Below are positions 51,028 to 61,454 of a DNA stretch of 64,000 nucleotides, one piece after another. The stretch comes from Thuidium tamariscinum (Eukaryota; Streptophyta; Bryopsida; Hypnales; Thuidiaceae): NCBI GenBank assembly GCA_947034885.2, contig OX344750.2, positions 34,334,821-34,398,820 on the forward strand. The letters are read 5' to 3'. Numbering within the stretch: position 1 is the stretch's first letter; the number at the start of each line of letters is the position of its first letter. A program made the translations under genes and the position numbers. The notes below the pieces were generated by a model. That model saw only the letters and a list, made by a program, of their open reading frames with translations. It ran no database searches and was not told the origin of the DNA.

Positions 51028-52449
51028 GATCAATTAGAGATCGGTTCAAATTAATCACCAAAAATTATTACAAGTAGTAGCTCATTTCAATCAATCTTGG
51101 ACTTTTGTACTTCACTAAATTTTTAATTTTAGAATTTAAATCTTATTGTTGTGATCTATTTCCTTATTTTATGTTTAGTGTGAATACTATAGATAATGTT
51201 GACCTACCCTTGTAAGTATGTGAGGGTCAATTTTGAATCTCATTTTTTCTATAGGTAATATAATGAAAAAGAAAAGAAAATAGTTCCCCATTTTTCCACT
51301 TAAAAATATATCCACTTCATAGATTTATTTTGTTGATGTAGGACAATGGTATCTTTGGGGTATTGCTTTTTTGACACACTAATTAGGTGATTTTTGTTTA
51401 AAAGCTCCAAAATGTGTCTAATTTGTCTATTTTGATCAAGGAAGAAGATCCTAAAATGAAAAAAAATCTTCTAACTCAAATAGGATCAAGATATATATTC
51501 CTAATGAGTTGGTTTTTCTAATTTGATTTTTTTGAACCTATTGATAAAGGTGAAAAATACCAAAAAAATTTGGATTTTTTAGGCATTATAGTGTACAATT
51601 TATTAAATTATAATTGGTAAAATTATTTTTAAAAATTTATTGGACCATTACATGAGTACATGTACATATAAGTCATATCCAAAAATGAGATAAAAATATA
51701 AAAATTTGATATTCCAAATGATTGTTTTTGAGTATTTCTTATAAATAAAGTACAACTTACTTTTTCAACCAAAAAGTCCATTTAAAATCCTTTCAAATCT
51801 TTAATTATGAAGATTTTTTTCTTGATACATTATAAGTGTAGGCACCTGAAACCACATTTGATGAACTCATAATTCATTATATTTGATAGATAAACTTGTT
51901 TGACACAGTAACATGTATTGAAATTGTAATAAAAATAGATTTTTTGGGTACCCCAATGAGACCATTGCCTTGTGATCAATTCCTACATGTGTGTATGTAT
52001 CAATGGCAAAACCAATTTTTTTTCCCATAGTGAATGAAATAAAAAATCAAACAAATAGGCTCCAAAATTTGCTAAGGGATCTCTAGAGATAATAAACTAA
52101 AAAACCAAGCCCATTAATTTATTCATTCCCTTTTTTATTTTATTGCTTCACATTTTCTTTGGATTTGCGTTCTACTTCACCAAAATGAACATGTGTTCAT
52201 GATGTATACACATATAAAATTGTATATATTAACGTTGACAAAAAAATCAACATATATTTTGTCATAATGTTATACAATGGTATAGTATTGGCTTCAATAT
52301 CTAATATGCATGCATAGAAGATGATATGACGTTGCATGAGACATTAGAAAAGAGGGCCTATTACTCACTTCCACCAAGATTCTAAGCACAAAGTGTTGTC
52401 AAATGACATTTGCATGTGCATAGGAATACAATTTGTCAAACAATTGCCT
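51028..52449. other. AT-rich spacer
   Basis: No gene or element recognised. All frames are short. Confidence 0.4.
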
Positions 52450-52452
52450 CTC

Positions 52453-53187
52453 GGGTTGTTGCAAGAAACACCGACCAAAAAGTGTAGCGTTTTTGAACGT
52501 AGTCTTTTTTTTTCCGGGAGTACTTTAAAATTAGAAAAACAAGTTTTAAAAAAAGTGAAAAATATGTTTCATGTATAAAACTTTAAGAAGAAGGTACGCT
52601 AGAAAGGAAAGGCATAGGAAAAATCTTTAAGTAGGAAATCCTGAAAAGTGCAAAATCTCATGAAAATTAGTACTTCCACATTTTAATTTGTAAAAAATAG
52701 GAAAATCAATTTTAAAAAAAACTAAAAATTTTCCATTTGAGGAAAGTTGATTTTGATGAGATTTGACCAAAAGAACGATCTTAGAACCATCATCAATGTT
52801 CAAAAATTGCGTGCCACGGGAAAAAATTTGTACTCATGTGGAGGACATAAAAAAACATATTTTTATATTTTTATTTGGAATTTATAGATTTTACACCTAT
52901 GCGAATAGAACATGAAAGTTTCGTCTTCAAATCATTAAATTTAGACACTGCGAACGTAATGATAACCATAAACGTAGTATTGTGACAGCTCAACAAAAAT
53001 GTTTTTTAAATATATAATGATTTTTTTTTAATTTCTGAAAAATAAGGGATCTAATAACCTTCAAGTTAGGTATGTTCAATAAAAATTTCATGTTCACTGG
53101 ACTTATTCTCCAAAAGTTATAGTAAACAACAAAAAAGTGGTTTTCATTGTGACATGAAATAGGACCGGTGTTTCTTGCAATGACCCT
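52453..53187. mobile_element. F1 element, GTCATTGC subfamily
   Basis: Left GGGTTGTTGCAAGAAACACC, right GGTGTTTCTTGCAATGACCCT. CTC is duplicated at 52450-52452 and 53188-53190. 735 bp, the same length as 10451-11185. The interior begins near the left with GGGAGTACTTTAAAATTAG, so it is inverted relative to that copy. The few CG dinucleotides inside suggest it is younger than its neighbours. Confidence 0.85.
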
Positions 53188-53305
53188 CTCTTACATTGCC
53201 CTCTAATGTTTATGAATTGCACCAATATACTTCATTGAGGTGTGGATGTTTGACACTATATCCACAAATTTCTTTTTACCTTTGCCATCATAATTTAGGG
53301 TGTGT

Positions 53306-53489
53306 GATGTTTTCATCCTTTTTGTGATGCATTTTAGTAGATGTCCAATAAAGCAATTAGTGTTTTCATGTCAATAATATCATTCAATGTAACATTCAAA
53401 TGTTATATTGGATGTTATTATTGACATAAAAACACTAATTGCTTTATTGGACATCCACTAAAATGCATCACAAGAAGGATGAAAACATC
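53306..53489. repeat. 184-bp near-perfect palindrome
   Basis: GATGTTTTCATCCTT at the left pairs with AAGGATGAAAACATC at the right. The arms continue through AATAAAGCAATTAGTG / CACTAATTGCTTTATT to a centre near 53398 (ATTCAATGTAACATTCAAATG). It adjoins the CACTA transposase relic at 53534 and may be part of the same element's end or a separate MITE. Confidence 0.75.
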
Positions 53490-53533
53490 AAGTAAAATGT
53501 GGGTTTTTTTTATCAACATGTAGATTCCTTTAT

Positions 53534-53688
53534 AGATCTTGAAGCTGAGTTATTTTACAAATTCCAAATTCTCACGCATTGATGTAGCTATTGGGGTCGT
53601 CATTCATAGTAAAAAGTGTCCTTACCATGTTCTTGAATAAATTCTTCTCATAGTGCATGATGTCTAGAATGTGTCAAACCAATAGATA
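53534..53688 (-). pseudogene. CACTA (En/Spm) TNP2-type transposase relic
   Basis: On the minus strand one frame reads HILDIMHYEKNLFKNMVRTL, then FTMNDDPNSYINA, a stop, and EFGICKITQLQDL before a stop. This is the pattern of the plant CACTA transposase core (D-x-MH-x-EKN, then a GTL/RTL turn and a short helix ending in A-R-x-D-L). Stops and frame breaks surround it on both sides. A further possibly coding minus-strand piece lies at 54185-54327 (starts MAKISDIEVDQIVKGSKIVY), also ended by a stop, which I cannot assign. Identification rests on the short motif only. Confidence 0.58.
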
Positions 53689-54184
53689 TTATATTGAAAA
53701 GATAAAATAAATGTTAGAAGAAAGCATCTATTGCTCTTGACAACACATTCATGTTCTTCCCATGGTGTATACTAAGGACATGTAAACATTGTGGACCAAA
53801 CCTAATAAGTACATTTATGTCTTATAAGACATGTAACAAGGCATTCCATATCCACCTCCAATACTTTAATAGACAGCAATCATCTTCTACTTATACATTA
53901 TATACATTTTGATGCCTCAAAAGACATTCACTTAGAGTGAAAGACTCTATCACTATGCAATGACAAACAATGTTGGCTACATGTTCCACACTTGGTCTTA
54001 AATAGTAAGAGATGACCAAGACTCAATTAAAAAAAATTTATATGCAAGTATGCAAGTTCAAATAAAAAAACTCACTTGCTTTACCTTTATGAAATATATT
54101 GGTCATCCTTTGCATCATCCTTTCTACTTAGATGAAGATATCCATGCAATGTAATGAATGACATCTTTATTGGCCATGGTCTTC

Positions 54185-54327
54185 TATCTAAAGCAAAACT
54201 CACATTTGCCATTGAATTGGCAATTGTGGTCATAAAGGTGTTGATTCACGAACTTGTGTATGCCATTGTATACAATCTTTGAGCCTTTGACAATTTGATC
54301 TACTTCAATATCACTAATTTTAGCCAT
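54185..54327 (-). pseudogene. Possible coding relic, family unknown
   Basis: A minus-strand frame from ATG at 54327 reads about 47 residues, with FVNQHLYDHNCQFNGKCEFC near its end, to a TAG, after which the frame looks protein-like for a further 15 residues (MANKDVIHYIAW). Two Cys close together suggest a small metal-binding segment. Lies upstream, in transcript sense, of the CACTA relic at 53534-53688 and may belong to the same element. Confidence 0.3.
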
Positions 54328-54339
54328 TTGCAATAATGA

Positions 54340-54750
54340 ATAAGAGAAAGACTTTTAATTTATTAGACACAACATTTTTTTAAAATGAACTATGAGTTCT
54401 AGTTTTCAAAATGTTCTAAAAGGAAAAAAAATTTGAGAGTGATTTGTACTTCTTCAAGACTTGTACAAGCCCAAAAAATTTAGAAAGAAGAGGAAATGAA
54501 CATGAATGAAAATAAAACATGGCTTCTACTTCTTTCAAACTCCAAAAAGAAAAAAATGAAATAAAGATAAATCCACTTGGGAATGAATATGAAAAAGAAT
54601 AAAGGATGACTTTTATTTCTTCAAATGTACTACAAGCAAAATCAAAATGGAAAGAGTATTAATTGAAATAGAAATGAGCATGAAATGAAAAAAAATTAAG
54701 GATGACTTCTAATACTTGGAATCTTGTACATGTCAAAATAAATTAGAATG
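54340..54750. repeat. Diverged tandem repeat, period about 90 bp
   Basis: The phrase (A)AGGATGACTTYTAYTTCTT or a variant recurs at about 54515, 54603 and 54700. It is followed each time by a T/A-rich piece and a GAAATGA-rich piece, with an earlier weaker copy near 54440. Similar phrases reappear at 56500 and 56860, beyond inserted elements. Confidence 0.55.
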
Positions 54751-54752
54751 AT

Positions 54753-55496
54753 GGGTCATTGCAAGGTAATCGCAAGAAACACTGGTCCTATTTTCCATCA
54801 CAATTGAAATGACGTTGTTCTTTTCTACTATAACTTTTGAATTAAAAGATTTGAGAATATGAAATAATTAGTGGACCTCTCTAACTTTATGGTTCTTACA
54901 ATCCTTATTTTTCAGTAATTAAAAAAAATCATTTTATATTTAAAATTCATTTTTGTTAATTTGTCACAAACTAAGGTTTAGGGTTTTTTACTATGTTAGG
55001 AGTCCCCAAATTTAATGATCTAAAGTTGAAATTTTCATGGTGAATTTGCATAGTACGAAAGCATATTTCTACCAAAGGAAATCTAAAAATACATTATTTT
55101 ATGACCTCTACATGCATGCAAACAACATTCCCATTGCATGCAATTTCTAACCATTGTTGATGGTGCTAAGATTATTTTTTTGGTGAAATCTCATTACTAT
55201 CAACTCTTCCCAACTGGAAAATTTTAGATTCAATAAAAATAAATTTTCCTATTTTTTACAAATTAAAATGTAAATACGCCCATTTTTGTGAGATTTTGCA
55301 CTTTTCTAGTTCTCCTACTTAGAGAATTTTCCTAAGTTTTTCCTTCATAGGGTATCTTTTTCTTCAAGGTGTATACATTGAATATATTTTTTATATTTTT
55401 AAAAATTGTTTTTCTAATTAAATAGTACTCCCAAAGAAAAAAGTATCATACTACAAAATGCTATGAAAAATGGACGGTGTTTCTTGCAATGACCCT
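54753..55496. mobile_element. F1 element, GTCATTGC subfamily
   Basis: Left GGGTCATTGCAAGGTAATCGCAAGAAACAC, in which an extra 'GTAATCGCAAG' repeats part of the terminus; right GGTGTTTCTTGCAATGACCCT. About 744 bp. Interior similar to 10451-11185 (TTTTCTAGTTCTCCTACTTA near the right third). Confidence 0.82.
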
Positions 55497-55836
55497 ATAA
55501 GAAAACTTACCATTTGGGGCTCAAAATGGCCTATTTCAATAAGTATTTTGACTTTTGTAATAAATATTTTTTTTAATGGATCATTTGAAGAGCAATGAGA
55601 ATAGTGTATCTCTTAAAATTTAGACCTAAGAAAATCAACTCTAAAAGTTATGCACAAAAAAAGCACAATGGAAGATACAATGAAAATCGACACTTTGATG
55701 TTTGATTTTCTTAAACTAGTAAATTTTTTTTAAAAAGAAGTTAAAATATTTATTTATTTAAACTTAAAAGTTCTCTTTTTTATCCATTTTCATCTTTGGG
55801 AAAAGTAAATTGTGTTCTCTACATGTATACAAAGGT

Positions 55837-55975
55837 CATTAGATGTTTTTTCTGCTAGTAACAAGACTATGAGTTCCCAACTATGGGAATGTTGGGGAAC
55901 GTTGCCACGTCTGTGATCTGATGTAGACAAGAGACTGCCACATCAAATAATAATAAAATATTTTTAATTTTTAAT

Positions 55976-56008
<33 letters not shown>

Positions 56009-56089
56009 TAATTATTTTTTATTTTGACTATTCTCAACATTGGAAACGGGCCTGAAACAGTCTTCTAATCTTTTAAAAAACATCTAATG
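55837..56089. mobile_element. F5 MITE, copy 2
   Basis: Ends CATTAGATGTTTTTTCT and TTAAAAAACATCTAATG. It carries AGACTGCCACATCA and AACAGTCTTCTAAT like the copy at 40713-41010, with a (TA)n tract near 55976-56000. 253 bp. Confidence 0.7.
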
Positions 56090-56199
56090 AGTGTACTTTG
56101 AGCACATGTGGAAGTTGGTCACTTTATTATTTTTATAGAAGTTCTTTGTGGGCTTTTATAACTTTAGTAAAAGTCCTTTCATACCAATTTTGAGCTTTA

Positions 56200-56464
56200 A
56201 ATTTGCATTTTTGGATTAAAAAATAGGACTAAAACCCCCTAAAATGGCCAAAGTAGACATCCAATTGGGGGCTATTTAAAAATAGGAAATTAAAAAAAAA
56301 AATCAATACATTAAATTATGTATAATTGTGTAGAACTATTATATATATACTTTTATTTCAAGTCTAGTGTAAAGTGGACAAACAACATAAAAGTTATGAG
56401 TAAAAAACCACCTATTCAAGTTCACGGGGACAAAAAATAGGACAAGTGTTTCTTGCAATCACTC
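56200..56464. mobile_element. F1-type half-element (right end)
   Basis: It ends GGACAAGTGTTTCTTGCAAT followed by CACTC. Its reverse complement matches the beginning of the half-element at 11682 (GACAAGTGGTTTTTTG etc.). No left end seen. Confidence 0.6.
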
Positions 56465-57949
56465 TTTAGATGAAGGCAAGTGTAGCCACATATGAAATTT
56501 TTTATTAATGACTTCTATTTCTTTTAGTTTTTGTAACCTATCCATAAAAATAAATCTCTTACAAGGAAAGATAATTTAAGTATTCACCTTTTAGTCTGTA
56601 AAGACCAAAAGTCTTTTTTAAAGTGCACCCACTTACACATGTTCATGTCTAAAAGAATACTAGAATTTCATTTAAGAGGTTTCATGTAGGATCTACAAGT
56701 CTCAAGAGAACAAATTATCCTTGTTTCTAAATTCAATAGACTATGTACTACATAAAATGAAGATAAGCTCTACTTTGCCATAATATTGCCTTAATATAAG
56801 ATAAACTATTATAAATCAAGCTTCTTCAAATAAGCTAGAAGCTAAAAGAAAAGGGAATGAAGATGACTCCTACTTTACTATGACATAAAAGAATTTTAGA
56901 ATGATTGTTTGTCTCAAAAGTCTCTCTCAAGCCCCCTCCAAAGAAAAGAGTTGGAGCTCTAATTTGCTATAACGTTAAAGGAATAGAAATTTGAGTTCAA
57001 CAAGTCTAAAAATGTCCTACTAGCCACAAAGAAAATTAGACTATGATATAAAAATCTAGACATGTTGCCATAATGACATTGTACATGAGGTCATCTTTGT
57101 TAGCTTTCCTAATTTCGAGCCTGCATATATACAAAAAATTGGCCAATAAGGTGCATGGAAAAATGGATAATTGTATTGAGAAACATTGTTGGAAACTACT
57201 TTTCTAGTACACATGTTGCTACAATTACATTTCATCAACTCATAGTTGTTAGGCTCTTTAATTTCATCGTCACATTGTCTCTGAAAGACTTGACTCATTT
57301 TAATAATATCCAAGTGTACATTTTTGTTCAAGATGTATCAAACAACTACCTTTAGTATTTGTATTAAAAAAAAAGAACTAGTGCATTAGTTAGAAGTAAA
57401 AGAAGTAGTTTTCTCATGATAGTGCTTAACAACTAAGGAACAATTCTACACCTTGCTTAATTTAGTAGACATTGGCTATAATGATGTTCTGTATAACTTT
57501 ATATATATTTGTGTGTGTGTGTATCTTTGCATGAATGGTGTGAACAACATCAACATGTCTATTGAGATATCTTGTATAGCAATATAATAAGAAAAAGCAT
57601 GTCTTCTATAATCTTGCCATACAACTTCAATGCTTTTAAAGCAAATAGAAATAAGCATTTCAATTGACATTTAGTACACTTAAAGGCATTCATTTCCTAT
57701 TCAACTCATTTTTATGTATGTTGTACACAAGGAGTATGGATAAAAAAATTTAGAGGATGCTAGATTTAGTAGATGTCAAAGAAAATGTCATAGAAAATGT
57801 CAAGGAAAATATTTTTTCCAACAATTCTCTAAAATTTGTCCATAACTTTTGGTATAAGGCTTGAAATCCCCAAAGGATTTTTAGGGATGAAATTTAGATT
57901 CATTTTTGAATTTTTTTTAATTGAATTTTTAAAAAAAAATCACTCTACT
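56465..57949. other. AT-rich stretch between repeat copies
   Basis: Diverged copies of the roughly 90-bp phrase of 54340-54750 persist (56500-57050). A 91-codon minus frame (57056-57331, with KCNCSNMCTRKVV) is open but unrecognised. A short TG repeat sits at 57510-57522. Confidence 0.35.
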
Positions 57950-58870
57950 ATGCCTAAATGCAATTTGAAAGTTTACTTGTAAGACAATTTCTTTGTTTTA
58001 CATGTCCCACATGGTTTGCCTCACCTCCTACCATCCTTCCTTTATAAAAAAATTTGACCTCTCTTCTCCACACTCAAAGGTAATTGGATTTCAAAACCAT
58101 ATATGGGAGATTTTGTATGGTATACTTTGTATGGTATATTTTATATGGTGGTTTTTGATTGATGAATTGTATATATTGTATTTTATATGATATTTTATAT
58201 ATAATACAATATATTGAACATTATATTTGCATTGGATATATAGTTAGCTTGTATGTGGATATCACATGTAACATTGTGACGTTGTAAAAAACATTTTCAC
58301 AAATGCATGACATTAAATGCATAAACAAAGGACATCAAATTGTCTATATTGCACTAAACAACAAGCTATTCCAATTCTTGTTCATTGTAAACATCCACAT
58401 ATTTGTGTAGATGTTAGACCAAAATCACAAAATGCATCCTTCAATCAAAGTAATGTTAGTAGGAACATCATTTTGTCTACCACAATCATTAATGACATTC
58501 CATGAGTTGTCCAAAAAGGCGCACAACAACTTTGAACATCACAATTTTGTTGGAAAGAATTAGACATGAATGTCTTGAAAAACATCTCAAAATGCAACAT
58601 GTCAATTAGTACATCTATGAAGTAGTCTTTTATGGTAAGATAGATGTCTGAGATTACAATCTATGTTAGAAACATACATTTGAGTTTACGTCGCACGCAT
58701 AGAGGTGAGTCAAGTGACTACCAAGAAAAACACAAAATTTTCATATAAGATGTCTACTAGAACATTAGTGTATCTATACTAATGTCTCTATGAACATCTC
58801 CAAATTTCATAAACATAAAAAAGTTTTCTTTCCAAAACTACCACATCAACATTTGTAAAAGCCACATCAT
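57950..58870. repeat. Dispersed gacat-rich repeat, copy 2
   Basis: Parallels 17340-18340: TTTGTATGGTATACTTTGTATGG, then ACATTATATTTGCATTGGATATATAG, then a region dense in GACATC/GATGTC, ending in CCACATCA motifs. Possibly the other edge of the CACTA-related relic that includes 53534-53688; this is inference. Confidence 0.5.
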
Positions 58871-59388
58871 CCATCAACTTTTTTGATCAATTTATAGCCT
58901 TTTAATTCTTTTCAATTTTTTTTTCAAAAATTCCAAAAATTATACACTTGAGGCTCATTTTTAGTTCTTCGACAATATAGGGAACAACTAGGGGAATAGC
59001 CTTGAAACATCCGTTCCTTGCCCTCAAATTTCTTTTAATAATGATTGTCAAAGCCAAAGTGTTTTTCTAAGATCCTAAATGGGGGTTAGGGGTTGTCATA
59101 TTGAAGTCTTAAAAATAAAATGTCATTTTATTATTGGGGGGTGAAGCACCTTTGCCTAACCTAATATAAGATAATGAACTTGATTTCAATGCAAGAGCAT
59201 CTAGCTAATCTAGGAATGTATTCAAAACTTCTTTAGAAGAGATCAATTGAGTGAGGAAAGTAAAACCACCAAAGCTATTGATTTGTTGCAATTGCATTGC
59301 TACAAAGTAAGAGGTGTCAAAGTGTGAGAAGCATAATTTGGGTATATACATAATTATTGGAAGAGGATATATGGAATGATGGATTGAC
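58871..59388. other. AT-rich spacer
   Basis: No gene or element assigned. Confidence 0.4.
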
Positions 59389-60280
59389 TTAATTCCTAAG
59401 AGACATAGTTGTGTTTTTTGGCAACATATAAATTTTGAATAAGTTACTATGAATGGGGTTTTTATTTATTTATTCTTTGAAATTTTCACAAAACATTTGG
59501 ATAAAGAATTTCTTCAATGTGCAATAATTTTCATAACTTTTGAAAATATGGTTCTAAAACTATTGTATGATATGTAGTTTTTTTCATTGATCATGTTGTT
59601 TTAGTAGATTAACAAAATTTACTTTTGAAAAAAAAAATTGAAATTAGAAAGCTTTTTTCTATTTTCATCAATGAGGTGAAAGTTATGAAAAGATTTAGTT
59701 TGTGGGCAATCATAGATCCTCTACTATAAAATGAACTTTAAAGTCTTTTATTTCACTCAATTTTCAATATTTTCTGAAAAATAAAATTGTAGAATTTCAG
59801 TTTTCTATAACAACATTAAAACCATTGGGATTGACATTTTTGAATTCTATAACTCAATTCTCAACACTTTAGTACTTTGAATCATTTTTTACATCTTTCT
59901 ACTTACTATTTTTTTCTTATATATATTATACAATTCCAAATGATCGAAGACTTTTCAAGCATATAGCCAACTTGCCTAGAAGAATGAATCCAAATAAGCA
60001 TCACCATTATGGATAATTTTTTGTACAAATCCAAGCTTGTAAAGTACAGTTGTCATGTTTTTCACGAGGTAAATTTTATTTTTGTCAATTCAAACACTCA
60101 AATCTTGCAATCTATGTAGTAGAAATTTCCAAATGTCTTGAATTTTAGTGGCATGGAAGATATTTTTTGTCCCTACCTACTATTAAATCTTGGGCCCAAA
60201 AGATGGACAACTCCAATTATACAGACCTACCCAAAATTGCCTTATTGTAAAATTTAGTTTATTGGTCTCTTAGGGGTTAA
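59389..60280. mobile_element. F2 element with TTAA ends
   Basis: Left TTAATTCCTAAGAGAC, right GTCTCTTAGGGGTTAA; after TTAA, nine of the next twelve or so bases of each end match. The left part continues TTTTTTGGCAACATA and GGTTTTTATTT, and the middle has the F2 words TCATCAATGAGGTGAAAGTTATG. 892 bp including both TTAA. No open frame. Confidence 0.8.
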
Positions 60281-60373
60281 GAGTTTCTAAGTTGAAATTT
60301 CACCTTTGGAAGAAACTAGAATCAAGGGTTATTAGGTCCTTTTGAACATTATCATCTTAAAGTTATAAACAAA

Positions 60374-60589
60374 CACTATAGGAGAATTTAGGGGTGTTTT
60401 AAGTATAGTCCTAGAGATAAGATTTTAAGTAATGACCTTTTTAGGAGATTTTAAATAAGAAATATGTGTCTTTCTAGTAAAATTTTACTTACTACACGTA
60501 TTTCTTATTTAAAATCTCCTAGAAAGGTCATTACTTAAAATCTTATCTCTGGGACTATACTTAAAATTGCACCCCTTTTTCTTGTAGTG
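60374..60589. mobile_element. CACTA-ended foldback MITE
   Basis: Left CACTATAGGAGAATTTAGGGG, given here to its first 20 bases at most; right CCCCTTTTTCTTGTAGTG. The arms are nearly identical inverted copies from GTATAGTCC / GGACTATAC through AAGATTTTAAGTAATGACC to a centre near 60483. AAA flanks both ends (possible 3-bp target duplication, low information). 216 bp. Confidence 0.82.
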
Positions 60590-61454
60590 AAATTGAAAAT
60601 TATTTTTCTTTCTCATTACTACTTGAATGAAAATCATTCTAAATTGTCAAGATAATTCACTGAGTTGTTCTATCCAAAGATTGATTTTGGTCTTATTAGA
60701 TTACATTTAAAAAAAAATTACAAATGTGGAAGTATGTCAAGTGGTTGACCAATCTAAAATTGCATTGGCTCTAGTTCAAAATTGGATGACTATGCAAAAA
60801 TGAAGTCATAGATTCAAGGAACACAAAAATTTCAAAAAATCACCATATCAAAAGAACCTCAATCAAATCTATTCCAACAAATTTTATACAAAAATGACAA
60901 TGCCTCTTGCTTGTAATTGAATTTAGAAGGAATTTTGATATTTTCACTTCGAAAGTTGTAGAAAAATATTGGTGATAGCATTGGTGATTCTAATCATATG
61001 GATTGAATATAAAACTCAAATTCTACAAATTCTATTTGTATATCAAATCCAAAATATTCTTCCAAATAGTAATTTATGAAGATTTTTTCTTAATCATCAA
61101 TTTCTAAAGAAGACTTTGGAGTTTGGATGTTTAGGGGTTAAGAATTAGCCTCCCAAAATTGGTAGAAAAGTAGACATTCAATTAGGATCAAGATCTTATG
61201 GTTGGAAGTTGCAACATATGTGACAAATTTGACCATCCATGTTATCTTCAACTTCTTGTTTTGTAGTAGTATTGCTCAAAAAACACCCACAAAACTTTGG
61301 AAATTTAATTGATATGAAATTAATCCTTTAAATGTGGTTTATATTTTTGTTCAAGAATCAAAAAGTCAATATTGGATGATAAAGATGGGTTTAATTAGAA
61401 TATGAATGTATCCTCTTCTACATGACATGTATAGGTATTTTCTTCTTTTCAACT
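60590..61454. other. AT-rich spacer
   Basis: Nothing coding. A phrase TTAGGGGTTAAGAATTAG near 61131-61148 resembles an F2 end but has no partner. Confidence 0.4.
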
